Assembly (NCBI GenBank): GCA_032207245.1
Contig: CM063510.1
Location: 51,444,578 to 51,508,577 of the forward strand
Reading direction: 5' to 3'
DNA length: 64,000 nt
Source of the DNA: Pardosa pseudoannulata
Taxonomy: Eukaryota > Arthropoda > Arachnida > Araneae > Lycosidae
The notes beneath the pieces were generated by a model. The model saw only the letters and a program-made list of their open reading frames with translations. It had not been told where the DNA came from and ran no database searches. The position numbers were made by a program, and so were the translations under genes. Positions 49,011-60,817 of this stretch are shown here, piece by piece (the first letter of the stretch is position 1; each line of letters begins with the position of its first letter).

Positions 49011-49124
49011 GTGCAAGAGACAGGATAAACATTATCCCATTGTAGCGATTCTGGAAGCTGACTAATAAGTCTGCGTTCAAACTTGATATTGTTTGTCTCA
49101 GCAGATCATGTTATCTGACATATA

Positions 49125-49914
49125 CATGGTTTCCGCGCACCCGGAAAGTCATGGAAAATCATGGATTTAGACAATGGATTAATTTTGTCATGGAAAGTCT
49201 TGATTTTTCAAGTAAAATGAGTAAAAGTCATGGAAAGTTATGGATCCTCTAAACTACCGATTAAAAAAATGCATTGAATTGTTTAATTCTATTTTTATTT
49301 CTCATTTGGCTGAAGTTACTGAGTTTGGTATTTATGCATTATCCTATTGACCATATTGCCAAGTAAAATTTATTCACCAAGGAAACTCAAAGCAAGAAAG
49401 CTTAATGGGTGGGTAAATGTATATTATTCTGGTTTTTTCTTAAATTGTAGATTAAAATTTTATTAATATAATAATAATTATTATTTAATAAAAATTAGTT
49501 AAGATTTTTGCACAAAATATAAGTTTATCTCTAGGGATATTGTATATAAACATTATAGGGTTATATTTGGCTATTATTCATGATCTCCTAGATAATACCA
49601 AAGTACCCTGAATTCAAATTGGAAACATTTTGATTGAAAAATTGCTATATGATTAAACTTAGGTATGTAGATACAACAATTTATTTTTATGTATGTGAGT
49701 TTATTAACACTTATAAAGTAAGTTTATAGTTTCTTTTATGATAAAATTCCTGTAATTTCTCTAAAAGCATATATTTTATTTGTATGTACATCAGAAGTTT
49801 TATTCATATATACTTTAACGAAAGCTTTTTAAAGTCATGGAAAATGATCTGCTAAATTAGGGAAAGACATGAAAGGTCATGGATTTAAAAAATTTTATTT
49901 TGGCAGATACCCTG
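49125..49914. mobile_element. hAT-like MITE
   Basis: Left end CATGGTTTCCGCGCAC and complement of the right end CAGGGTATCTGCC resemble the hAT start CAGGGTTTCCGC. CATATA flanks both sides (49119-49124, 49915-49920), a shortened or mutated target duplication. Repeated GTCATGGAAA words fill both subterminal regions. Confidence 0.6.
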
Positions 49915-49920
49915 CATATA

Positions 49921-51428
49921 GCATGAAAGGGATGTAGCATCAACACTTGCTGATATCAAAATTTATTCACTGTATTTATTTTGTCACGCTTTGTATTTTA
50001 CCTACACCATAAAAAAGAAAGATGCATTTAATATCTCAAGAGAAATTCTTACTCAGAAAATAACGTGAAATGTATGCAAGTTTCTGCATTTTAAAATGAA
50101 AGATTTTTGCTGTCATGCAAGTTGGAATCCTTAAAAAAAAAAAAAAAGGAAAGAAAAAAAAAAAAAAGAATGATATTTTCTGTTTATATTAGTATTTTCT
50201 AAATTGAAGTTAAATCCTGACATCTTTGAAAGATGTTCTTAAAGTGTCACTTACTTGCCATTTGTCCATAATTGTATTCAGTAACTGTAGTAGCATAGTA
50301 AAGAAGATGCAACAGCGGCTATCATTTCTCATAGAAGGGTGTCAAATGGTGCATTCTATGTATTATATTACTGTTTGCTTTTTTAGGGGGAGGGGCCCAA
50401 AAGATATGGCCTCAGTGCCAGTTATTCTTGTTATGCCACTAAGTATTTCGTGATTGAGATTTGGCTGTATCAGAACTAGGATTGAGTACTTGAATTACAT
50501 CTTGAAAACCCATGTCAGAAGTAGAATGTCAAATTTGTTGATAGATACCAAAATATAGCTATTCATTTAGCATCTGATAACCTCCTCAGTGTAGTGAAAA
50601 TATTTGAAATATAGCTAAAGAAAACTTTACTCTATTCTATTGTAAACCAAAATTTTATTTTTGTGTAAAATAAAGTATCTTACTTTAACAATTGTATATT
50701 TCTTCTTTTTTACTAGAAAATAAAAAACAAATTTGGTAATAAAAATTTTAAAACTCCCTTCTCTGTCTCTTCCATTCCTGTACAAGAAACGTCTTTCACG
50801 TGCAACAAGGTTTTAGCTAGAAAATTTTTTGAGGGGATGGACTATCAAAAATACTGCTTTTATTTGCCCTCCCCCCCCAGAAAAAACAATTAAACTACAG
50901 CTATTTCTGTTTTTGAGAATGATGTTGTATGAGCATTATGAGAGTTGAATTTACTGTGTTAAATCATTGAACTTTAATTTAATAATTAAAAATTAATGTA
51001 GTTATAGAAGTTTGTATGAATGTCAATAAATATACCTGCACAGATACATATACACGCATATATAGAGAGAGTTAGAAAATAGTGCAGACTCAGTTATTAA
51101 AACAAAATGCATTTTGAATGGAAAATTAATCTTATTCATATACTAAAGATAGAATTAAGACTGTTGCATGAATTGCCAATTTTGTTCTGGACTTCACACC
51201 ATATGTAATATAGAGAGATGAGTATACCATATTCCTACTTTTAAAATGAGTGTAAGGACCACTAGAGAAATCTCACTCCTTCCCTTATGTCACAATCTGT
51301 ATAATGCATATTTAAACTGGCCAGCTTCTAAAAGGAAAATGATGTTTTTAAAATGTGTGTCATCTTGGCCTCTACTTATTGTCTTCTGTATTTAATATTA
51401 TAATGGTGAAACATCCAAATTTTCTACA
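49921..51428. other. no recognisable gene
   Basis: Short A-rich and C/G-homopolymer patches (50130-50170, 50870-50880); the frame at 50226-50453 has no family features. Confidence 0.45.
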
Positions 51429-51430
51429 TA

Positions 51431-52108
51431 CAGTCGAACTTCGATAACTCGACTTCCTATAAGTCGAATAATCCGCTAACTCGAACTTTTAATTAAGTCC
51501 TAAATTGTGTCTATACTTTTCTTTAATAAAGTGTCTCGATAACTCGAAGTGAACATCTTCTAAGTCGAATTTTTTTGATAGATTTCCCCGATGAAAAACA
51601 CAATTATGTTCAAAACTTCGAATGCCAGTCCACTCGTGACCTTCGAGAACCTCGAAGCGAGAGGTCACGAGCAAGCACAGGACGCTATTCACATCTTACA
51701 ACAATATACCTGGAGACCACCGAAGGTACAGACAACACCACACTTAACTGTGTTCAAAATTAGGTGACTTTGTGAATGCCAACAACCTTAAAAAATGCAA
51801 ACAACAACAACAACAAAAAATAACTGCTTTTTTCAAATGAGATATACTAATTAATATGTAAAGAGCCCAAATTTCTTGAGTTTTAAACCTTTTGAATCCA
51901 TTCTTCTCTTGTTATTTACATAGCCTATTAAAAAATTTGAAATGCGTACATCTATAGTATTATGGCACATATCAAACCATTTAAACCATGTCAACGCATC
52001 CTTAGTGTCAGTGGAGAGGAATGGTAGGTAACTTCGATAACTCGAACTTCGGATAAGTCGAATATTTTTGGGGGTCCCCTGGGACTTCGAGTTATCAAAT
52101 TTTGACTG
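51431..52108. mobile_element. pogo/Tigger-like MITE, 678 bp
   Basis: TA at 51429-51430 and 52109-52110. Tips CAGTCGAACTTCGATAACTC and, as complement, CAGTCAAAATTTGATAACTC. Inside both ends the words CGATAACTCGA and TAAGTCGAA recur, the usual pogo/Tigger subterminal style. No transposase; the 62-codon frames inside come from the repeats. Confidence 0.88.
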
Positions 52109-52110
52109 TA

Positions 52111-52364
52111 TATGTAGTTTTTTTTTTTAAATTATGCCCGTTGAGGCTCATCTCGAGCATGTGATGCCTGACAGTTTAATAAATAAAGCAAAATCGCTCT
52201 ACACAGCTGGGCAAGTCAAAACAATCTCTTCAGTCATAGGAGTAGCGTTGCAAAAGATGGAATGAGGGGAATACACTAAGTGAAGCCAAAAAGGATGATC
52301 CCTCAGCAAGTCATTATAGTGCTGACTCTAAAATGAGCCATCCCAATAGCTCTGGGAAGATAGG
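52111..52364. other. no recognisable gene
   Basis: Nothing identified. Confidence 0.4.
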
Positions 52365-52372
52365 GGCATACT

Positions 52373-53103
52373 TAACGTGACCACACGTCCCGTTTTGAAT
52401 GGGACTGTCCCTTTAAAGAATTACGAGTCTCGGTGTCAACGAAATGGACTGTGGGACCCAAAATTGTTCCGTTTTCAGAAACCGCTCGAAAAATCTCTGG
52501 ATGTATTAATTGAAAAGCAATATATTGACTGTAATAAAGATACTGAAGTTTTTGACGAATTTTCATTAATTTCTAATTACATTACATCGCAAAAAATAAC
52601 GGAATGGAATAATTTAAATGTTTCCACGGAAACCCGTTGGGTGGAAGTATTCAAACATTTTCGCGCCAACAATCTTCAGCATAAAAACTTTTCTATTGTA
52701 ATTGAATGTATTTTATGTTTTCCTGCTACAAATGCTCCAGTAGAAAGAGTATTTTCTGTTATGAACAAATTGTGGACATCGGAGAAAACCCAGTTACAAA
52801 TTTCAGTTCTAAAAACAATGTTGATAAGGTGAATATTAAAAAAAAAAAATAATAAAAAAACGTGCCAAGAGTTTTATTCTTACTTGAAATCGTCACCAGA
52901 TACATTAAAACAAATTTGTTCTTCTGATAAATATAAATATAACTAAACATTTTGGGTACCTATATTTTGTGATTCGTAACTTTTAAGCCAACTAACTTTT
53001 TCTGAATAAATAACTTTAAAAAAGTCTTTTTTTCATTGATTACCTATGATTTGACCTAAATAACAGGTCCTGTTTTGAGTCAAAAAAATAAATGGTCGCG
53101 TTA
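52373..53103 (+). mobile_element. hAT element remnant, 731 bp, non-canonical tips
   Basis: GGCATACT at 52365-52372 and 53104-53111 is a perfect 8-bp target duplication. Tips TAACGTGACCA and TGGTCGCGTTA are inverted with one mismatch and do not begin with the common CAGGG. GTCCCGTTTTGAATGGGAC on the left is answered by GGTCCTGTTTTGAGTC on the right. Confidence 0.88.
52440..52946 (+). pseudogene. hAT transposase C-terminal part, decayed
   Basis: Shows the hAT dimerisation block: IECILCFPATNAPVERVFS, then VMNKLWTSEKTQLQISVLKTML. After an A-rich frame change at about 52835 the tail reads CQEFYSYLKSSPDTLKQICS and ends KYKYN with stop at 52944-52946. Upstream, LDVLIEKQYID and RWVEVFKHF fit the region before the block. 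The catalytic core and zinc finger are deleted. It differs from the hAT fragment at 36346 and represents another lineage. The frame's apparent ATG at 52377 lies in the terminal repeat and is not a true start. Confidence 0.85.
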
Positions 53104-53111
53104 GGCATACT

Positions 53112-54215
53112 CTCTTATTTAAGAGAGATGGCCATCTTCTCCCAGAGGAAATGCCTCTGACAGATTCTAGTTTTGTTAATATGGTCTCTGATGATTCTCT
53201 TTTATGTTCCTAAAAGGAGCACCAACCGTAGGTTGAACCAAATCACAACCCTCCTTATATGTACATATTGACTGAGTATTGTAATATTCTCTCTAGAAGT
53301 TTCTGAGTTGGTGCGGTTGCTGCATGATCAGTAAAATGCATCCATTCATTTTGATCACATTTTGAAATTAATTATTCTGAAAAGTTAGGCTTGCATGCTT
53401 GGGAAGATCATGGAATATAGAGAAAAATAGAAGTCTTGATTTATCATTCTTAGCATGAATGTAGAATAAAAAGCAACGCAGGACATAAAATGTGGAAAAT
53501 CACTATATTCATGAGTATGAAGAAATTTTTACACAACCAGCAGAGGCATCACAGCGCCAAATCAGCACTAAAGATTTTCCAGTACTGCTTTGGCGCCGCC
53601 ATTTGGCGATAAACTAAAAATGTAACCGCACCGACTATAGTTCATATACAGCTTATATAACGTAGAGCACATCATCTCTCAGCTCCTTTACAACCATTGT
53701 GGTTCACTCTGCGCTGGTAATCCGCATTCCTTCTCATTGTGTAAGATGTGACTATTCTCCATATTAAATTGTTAAGTTTATTTTACGACTGGCGCATGTA
53801 TCCTTGACATCCTATTTGACAGTTTCTTCTACTTTTAAATTATATATTTTTTGTTTTTGAATTTCACTCTTTCGGTTGACGCAGCATAGCCTTGCTTGGA
53901 ATTGGGCCAATAAACCCCAACCAACCAACCATCAGCTCTGGTATTTCGCCGCTCAGCTTAGGCTGCACATTACCATGGACCAGTCGCATATTGCGTTGGA
54001 GTCCATTGGAACTGATGTGGCCTTTCCTACATCAAGTGGGATAATTTACAGTAACAACATAGTGACGGTTATGCTTTAACATATAATATATGAAAAGGTA
54101 TTACATTCCAATAAATGAATTGATCTTCTCACATTTGAGATAGATATTAACATTATTTGTTTCTTCAATGTTTATTACATATTCAGTATAACGTACATGT
54201 TATATTACACATGTA
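53112..54215. other. no intact gene; possible retroelement tail
   Basis: Around 53690-53790 the wording (CTCCATATTAAATTGTTAAG) resembles LTR 3' ends, and 53890-53935 reads AATTGGGCCAATAAACCCC followed by (AACC)n, like a LINE or SINE tail. I could not define borders. Confidence 0.35.
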
Positions 54216-54931
54216 CGAGGCTCATCAAGAAAGTACGTTTTTCGATGTTTTCCCCTGTAAAATATACGTAATTAGCTGTGTCAATTGAGCATGCGTAACA
54301 GATCTATGACAGATTAATCATATGCCAGCTGGACAAGTCCCGATTCGTGCCAGTAGCGGGGTTGGAGTGATACGAAATAGAAACTCTAATTCCTTCTCCC
54401 GCCGCCTTCAAGGTTCGGTCGGTGATCTTGAATCCACAAAGCATTGCGCCCATTGAAATTCAATGTTATCTCTGTCAGGTCTATGTGCCGAAACTGACAC
54501 CCGAACACAAAATTCAACGCTTAGCAGCAGCACTGACATTTCTGTTTCCGATCCTGTCGAGTTTCTTGACAGGATCGTCACGGGCAATGAGACTTCGATT
54601 TCGCACTTTACTCCGGTAACCAAGCAGCAGTCAATGCATTGGCATCATAGTGGATCTTCGGTCAGGACCAAATTCAAGCAGACGCTGTCGATACGTAAAG
54701 GGATGTGCACGGTGTTCTGGAACGGGAAGGCTGGTTCCATTCACAGGCGGCAGAGTTCTACGACAGAGGTATAAAAAAGTTGATCCCACAATACAAGTTT
54801 CTCAATTCTGGTGCTGGATATGTTGAAAAATAGGTGAAATATAGCTGTACTTGTTCCCAATAAATATGTCCGTGAAAGTGTGAGTTCTTTTTTTTCTTTT
54901 AAATAGGGAAACTTACTTTCTGGATGCTCCG
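54216..54931 (+). mobile_element. mariner element with internal deletion, 716 bp
   Basis: The left tip CGAGGCTCATCAAGAAAGTA resembles the complement of the right end (CGGAGCATCCAGAAAGTAAG). TA precedes the left tip; the right flank is AT, so the duplication is not perfect. A shortened transposase lies inside. Autonomous mariners are about 1.3 kb. Confidence 0.85.
54463..54832 (+). pseudogene. mariner transposase, first catalytic Asp lost, middle deleted
   Basis: Seen: EFLDRIVTGNETSISHFTP, then KQQSMHWHHSGS and VRTKFKQTLSIRKGMCTVFW, then, in another frame, EFYDRGIKKLIPQYKFLNSG ending in YVEK and a stop at about 54832. Mariners usually have GDE(T/K)W where this copy has GNET, so the first catalytic Asp is Asn. 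The segment with the second and third Asp is missing between VFW and EFYD. An earlier piece, HKIQRLAAALTFL, lies in another frame near 54510. Confidence 0.88.
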
Positions 54932-55080
54932 ATTTAATATTTATGAATAAACATAAACTTATTTGTCCTGAGAAAATAATCTAAAATATAACAGCTTATA
55001 ATTTGCTGTTAAATAATTATTTGGTCAATACTTTATGAAACCCTCAAAGCTTCTGAAAAAAATTAAAACTACAATATTAA

Positions 55081-55213
55081 GGGCCAGTCTTACCAAAGTC
55101 GTTTAATAGCTAACCGCGATTAACTTATGGCGCCAACTAATGGTTGGATGCAATTTTCTGTTTAAACAGAGATTAATCGTGGTTAGTCGTTAAACGATTT
55201 TGGTGAGACCAGA
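55081..55213. mobile_element. small foldback MITE, 133 bp
   Basis: GGGCCAGTCTTACCAAAGTC... is mirrored by the complement of the right end, ...CTGGTCTCACCAAAATCG; arms of about 43 bp include CGTTTAA and CTAACCRCGATTAA. The tip GGGCCA resembles the start of the 13.3-kb composite element. Confidence 0.8.
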
Positions 55214-56180
55214 CTATATAAGCTTTATTAATCATATAAACTATTAACCAACGATTGAATGAATATTGTATAAATATTTGACGTTTCATTAAAAGGTAAT
55301 ATTGTATCAGTTAAGGTAATATTGTATCAGTTGTGTAACCGTTCACTTTGTTGAAGAATAGAGCAATTTGACGCAAAGTCACGAACTACTATAATACCCT
55401 TCCCACTCATTTTCATGTTTACAACTGCCCTTCCGTTTGAAACTAAAGCCAGAATTGTCATAAGTTGAGATGTGCCCTGTTGCGTGAAATCGCCTTATTG
55501 AAGGACTGAATTTCCTATTCAAATAAAATAAGTTTAATTGTAGGGCTGGATAAATGAGTGTAATTTAAAAAGCACACACAAAAGTTACGAGGTCACATTA
55601 TACTTTTTTCACACATCGTCCTCTGAAAATATCTGAAAATTTTTTGGAGAGATCTACACTTCACTCCAAAGCTCTCGAAATGCCGACTTCCTAAATAAAA
55701 CATATAACTAGTATTTAAAAATGTCAAAAAATTTAAACGTAATCAGTTTGGGGTCCGATAAGAGAAGAGATTTTCCTCAATGAGTTTCAAACTATCTATA
55801 TGACGATCTTAATTGATAAATGCATCATAATTTATCGGAAATTAAACGTATTTTCAAAAGGACATGTCATGTTACTGGTTTAGTAATGTATACTATACTC
55901 TTCATTTGGTGTGATGTCATAATTTATCTGAAAATAAATTAGCTTTCAATGTGTTTATATATTGTATTAAATGATATAAATAAATTTATTGTAGACTTTT
56001 TTCACTGTAAGGTAGCCTAAAATCTAACAAAAGTGTTTAAATAAATATAATCTTCATTTGAAGTCGCCAGTTGTTCAGGCCGAAGGCTGAGCTTGAAGAG
56101 GCTAATCATTATAAATGAACACACACACACACACACATATATATATGCAGTTTCAGTTTCGACTTAGATTTTTAATATTT
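55214..56180. other. no recognisable gene
   Basis: A (AC)n-(AT)n microsatellite lies at 56118-56147 and an 18-bp tandem duplication (AAGGTAATATTGTATCAGTT) at 55295-55332. Nothing else identified. Confidence 0.45.
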
Positions 56181-56906
56181 AGGGGCTTACTCTAGACCAG
56201 GCATGCCCAACTCGCGGTCCATTTAACACTTTTTACGGCCCAATTGAAGTTTTCAACTGTCTATATAGTTTTAGTCATTTTGACTATATACAGTTGAAAC
56301 ATAAAATTTTAGTTGTTAATGTTTGCAATAATAAATATCACATATTATGTACGTTAAGACTTGATAGTAACCAACGTAAACCTGGTCTTTGAGTAGGGTT
56401 GGACAGGTTACGTTGAAATTTGAGTGTTCTAGAATATTCTGTCAATTAGCCATTGCTTATACAACCAGTTGACTGGCGTTACTTGCATGTGCTCTGTCTG
56501 ACCAGTCAGTGGAAGTCGTATGGAAAGAAAGTTATAAACTATATTTATGGCCATTGTGAAGTTATCATTAATTGTAAAGGAATAATTAAGGTATTGTTTA
56601 TTTAGAAAACAGTCGCAGCTGGCACTGTAAAAATGCATATTTTGAATATTGCAAGATAATAAAATATTTTGAATAATTTGTTGTTTATTTTTATATGTGC
56701 GGCCCACCTAAAATTGTTTTTTGGCCCACCAACTAATTTGGGTTGGGCACCTCTGCTCTAGACAATGCGAGTCGGTTCGCACGTTCGTTGTGACGTCACT
56801 TTGACGTCAGCTTGATCATTTGCTTGCATAATGTCTGCAAGCTGACTTCAAAATAACTTTACCAACGAACGTTCGAACCGACTCGCAACGTCCAGAGTAA
56901 GTTCCT
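56181..56906. mobile_element. palindromic MITE interrupted by a hAT MITE
   Basis: Without the nested element, the left arm CTTACTCTAGACAATGCGAG + TCGGTTCG pairs with the right-arm complement CTTACTCTGGACGTTGCGAG + TCGGTTCG; the arms run on through ACGTTCGTTG toward TGACGTCA words. About 168 bp in all before the nested insertion. Confidence 0.88.
56198..56755. mobile_element. hAT MITE, 558 bp, nested
   Basis: CTCTAGAC at 56190-56197 and 56756-56763 is a perfect 8-bp target duplication within the left arm of the surrounding MITE. Tips CAGGCATGCCCAAC and GTTGGGCACCTCTG are inverted repeats; inside, GCGGTCC and GCGGCCCACC recur. No transposase. Confidence 0.93.
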
Positions 56907-57457
56907 TTATTTAATACCATATCAGTTAGTTAAAAATTCACCGAATAATTCGATTTTCAACTTGCTTTCCTATCGTTCACTAGAAATACAGCATTTACCC
57001 GAATGGCATCCAAAATAACACGGTTTTCAAATGCATCGTGGTCAGTAACAACGCCAGAGATCCAAGTGTAAGCGGAGAGATATGTGTGTTTTTTGATGTT
57101 CTGAAGTACTCAAGCAATTTGAAATCTGTAGTTTGAAGTGTCGTCATAATACCTTACATATGCTGTTCAGACGTACCGAGTTTTTTTTTTTTTCGGAAGA
57201 ATTTCAATGACGTGCTAAGTACTTCATCGTGTTTATATGCTGTAAGGTAGCTTAATTTGTTTTAAGATTGCTTTACCTGCGTATTTATCATGGAAGCTAT
57301 AATACTGTCTTTTTATATTTTTTTGTTATATAATAACTCATAAGATCTATTCAAGCTCACTGTAAAGATTTTTGTAAAAAAAAGATTAACTTTGAACTGC
57401 TTGCTGCCAACGATGTTAAATTGCTTTATGCGTAATACTTTGCAAATTACTTATCTA
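56907..57457. other. no recognisable gene
   Basis: Nothing identified. Confidence 0.45.
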
Positions 57458-57990
57458 GTGCTGTTAGAGATTTGCACAGAAGCGATTGTGTAGACTGTAT
57501 TAGTAACTAATAGCTGGAAAATATTTAACTAGAGTAATACAGGAGAATTTGTTTCGAGACATTTGATCACGAGATCTCATTTGTAAACTTTATCAATGTT
57601 TAAGGAAATAATTTTTGGCAGATATTTTGCTGCGATATTTTAATTGTGAAATGACAAGGTATCTCTAATACCTGTAACAATTCGTAATTTTATTTCTCTC
57701 TCGTCTAAAGTACTGCTAGCAGTTTGTTTATAAGTTATTTTGTAAACTGTATTAAATTATCTGCTGGGACAAGTGGTCAGTTATTGTAATGATACAGGAA
57801 GATTCATTACGGGACAGAGTTCATTTGTGTACTATGCCAATATTTAAGAGAATAATTTTTGACGATTAATTTGTTGCAAGATATGAAATGTGAAATGAGA
57901 AGGTATCGCCGATATTTGTTATGATTTGCAATTTTATGTTTCGCTCGAATCTGAATACTGCTAGCAATTGAAAAGTGATTTAGCAAACAG
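57458..57990. repeat. diverged tandem repeat, period about 250 bp
   Basis: TACTGCTAGCA-like words recur near 57458, 57708 and 57956, each followed by AAACTGTATTA-like sequence; between them AATAATTTTTG and GATATTTTR / RAATGTGAAATGA words recur in order. Confidence 0.7.
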
Positions 57991-59644
57991 TATAAAACTA
58001 CTTTCTTTCAGTGGCATGCAAACTTCAGGTAGATCTTGGCCTTTTCAACAATTTTCTTCCTGGCATCTGTTTGTTTGCCATGGTCTTCCAGTTGATTATT
58101 TTCTGAGTACCGAAGTCCATGAGATATAAAATACCTGGGGGGGGTGTTCGGTGAAAAAATAAGTAAATTTGTTACGGAACACAATTCACTGTACACCCCT
58201 GGTTCTATCACTGTTGTCGAATTCTAATTTAAGACTAAAGGTAAAACTGGGAGTCTAAAATTGCTATAACTTTTACAGTTAAAGGATGTCTACACAAAGT
58301 AGTTTAAGATTAAATGGGAACACAAAATCGTAGTTAAATATTCATCTGGGCCACAAGTGACACAGCTTGAAATTTTATCTGGGAGTGGGGGGGGGGGCTA
58401 AAGTTCAAACTCTACTTTCAATTAAGATGTATCAATAATTGAGATCATTTAGTTTAAATGGCTTTCGTACTCAAAGGTAGAAATGATGAGTTCTTCATTT
58501 ACCATCGTTTTCCAAGTTTTTTTCAGCAAAACGTTGTAGGCTCGCATTTACATTAAGTTGTCATTCAGTTTTGCGAATCAAAAGTAATTCGAATTCAAAG
58601 TAGAAATCGCTCGATAAAGTAGGGTTACACAGACCACTTCGGTAAATATTTTTAAAGAAATTTGCTTCAAGTCTCCCTTAAGTTTTTGTGTCCTAAAATG
58701 TTACTAGTAAAACAGTAGACATAATCTTTACTGATGACATAGTTTAGACATTACATGAATAGCGTTAAAATAATTAAAAATGGTTAGGTATGTACATCCT
58801 CTTGCCAACCATATATGTAGTTATTCCCAATTAAAAAAAAACTATGAACATACAATACTTTGAAATATAATACTTTTATTAATTTTTATTTCATTGAAAA
58901 ATATTTCCTTTCCGATAAAATGACAAAATAACATTGGATGATTATGTTCTTTCTCATATGACTGACGATAATGTCCTCTATCAGATGTATAGCTCTCTTT
59001 ACACTGTTTCTATCGTCACCTCCTGACTCCTTCCTCAAGGCGTCAGGACTATTTTCAGAATGTGAGACTGTTATGCTGAGGGGGGGGGGTTAGCTCAGGA
59101 AAATCTCCACACAAACATCCTTTTAGGGAAGCTTTAAGTTTTGTTCGCCAGATTAGGCGCGACTGGTCAGTGGGAAGTCCTAACTACTCCAGCCAGAGAA
59201 AACGGTTTTCTTTTATGCATTCATTGAAAATTTTATGTCCTGGAAAAAGATCAAGGGAGAATGAAAAGCAATCTTTAACCATTTGTGATAAATAAGTTGG
59301 GATCGTAATTCATTTCATGTGCCATTGTAGACTTTAACGAATGTGTCTTGTGTAAGCCTGTTTAGACGGAAGTCGGTAGTGTATTAGTAGATTACTCAGT
59401 TTATTCTCTCTTGTGTCAGTTCTAGATTGTTGTTTACATTGTTAAAGTAGCAATGATCGAATGCTGTACTAAGTGATATTTGAGACTTAGACTCCAATAT
59501 TATGTTAAATAACATAATTGACAATTTTTGAGTCAAATTTTTCATAGCAATTCAAATTTCAAAGTAAAGGAAAACTAGGTGACCCTGTCAAATACTTTTT
59601 AACCCTTTTATTTCTTAGTTTAAGAAAATAATAAAACAATATAG
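57991..59644. other. no recognisable gene
   Basis: The minus frame 58008-58211 is the most protein-like stretch (balanced composition, NNQLEDHGKQTDARKKIVEKA) but matches no family I know. G-runs occur at 58137-58145, 58386-58398 and 59080-59089. Confidence 0.4.
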
Positions 59645-60817
59645 CACTTAGAGTCAAAGCACTTAGAGTCAAAGCACTTAGAGTCAAAGCACTTAGAGTC
59701 AAAGCACTTAGAGTCAAAGCACTTAGAGTCAAAGCACTTAGAGTCAAAGCACTTAGAGTCAAAGCACTTAGAGTCAAAGCACTTAGAGTCAAAGCCACTT
59801 AGAGTCAAAGCACTTAGAGTCACTTAGAGTCAAAGCACTTAGAGTCAAAGCACTTAGAGTCAAAGCACTTAGAGTCAAAGCACTTAGAGTCAAAGCACTT
59901 AGAGTCAAAGCACTTAGAGTCAAAGCACTTAGAGTCAAAGCACTTAGAGTCAAAGCACTTAGAGTCAAAGCACTTAGAGTCAAAGCACTTAGAGTCAAAG
60001 CACTTAGAGTCAAAGCACTTAGAGTCAAAGCACTTAGAGTCAAAGCACTTAGAGTCAAAGCACTTAGAGTCAAAGCACTTAGAGTCAAAGCACTTAGAGT
60101 CAAAGCACTTAGAGTCAAAGCACTTAGAGTCAAAGCACTTAGAGTCAAAGCACTTAGAGTCAAAGCACTTAGAGTCAAAGCACTTAGAGTCAAAGCACTT
60201 AGAGTCAAAGCACTTAGAGTCAAAGCACTTAGAGTCAAAGCACTTAGAGTCAAAGCACTTAGAGTCAAAGCACTTAGAGTCAAAGCACTTAGAGTCAAAG
60301 CACTTAGAGTCAAAGCACTTAGAGTCAAAGCACTTAGAGTCAAAGCACTTAGAGTCAAAGCACTTAGAGTCAAAGCACTTAGAGTCAAAGCACTTAGAGT
60401 CAAAGCACTTAGAGTCAAAGCACTTAGAGTCAAAGCACTTAGAGTCAAAGCACTTAGAGTCAAAGCACTTAGAGTCAAAGCACTTAGAGTCAAAGCACTT
60501 AGAGTCAAAGCACTTAGAGTCAAAGCACTTAGAGTCAAAGCACTTAGAGTCAAAGCACTTAGAGTCAAAGCACTTAGAGTCAAAGCACTTAGAGTCAAAG
60601 CACTTAGAGTCAAAGCACTTAGAGTCAAAGCACTTAGAGTCAAAGCACTTAGAGTCAAAGCACTTAGAGTCAAAGCACTTAGAGTCAAAGCACTTAGAGT
60701 CAAAGCACTTAGAGTCAAAGCACTTAGAGTCAAAGCACTTAGAGTCAAAGCACTTAGAGTCAAAGCACTTAGAGTCAAAGCACTTAGAGTCAAAGCACTT
60801 AGAGTCAAAGCACTTAG
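59645..60817. repeat. 15-bp minisatellite, 77 full units
   Basis: Unit CACTTAGAGTCAAAG. Ten units, one extra C at 59795, one unit, one 10-bp partial unit, then 66 units without a single visible change, and a final partial unit. As 15 is divisible by three, two minus-strand frames stay open and look like proteins of LTLSA and FDSKC repeats; these are not evidence for a gene. Confidence 0.98.

Noticed and set aside
58137..59089. G-quadruplex elements
   Set aside because: Isolated single G-runs, not four closely spaced runs.
59645..60817. CRISPR array
   Set aside because: Units are contiguous with no spacers, and the genome is eukaryotic.
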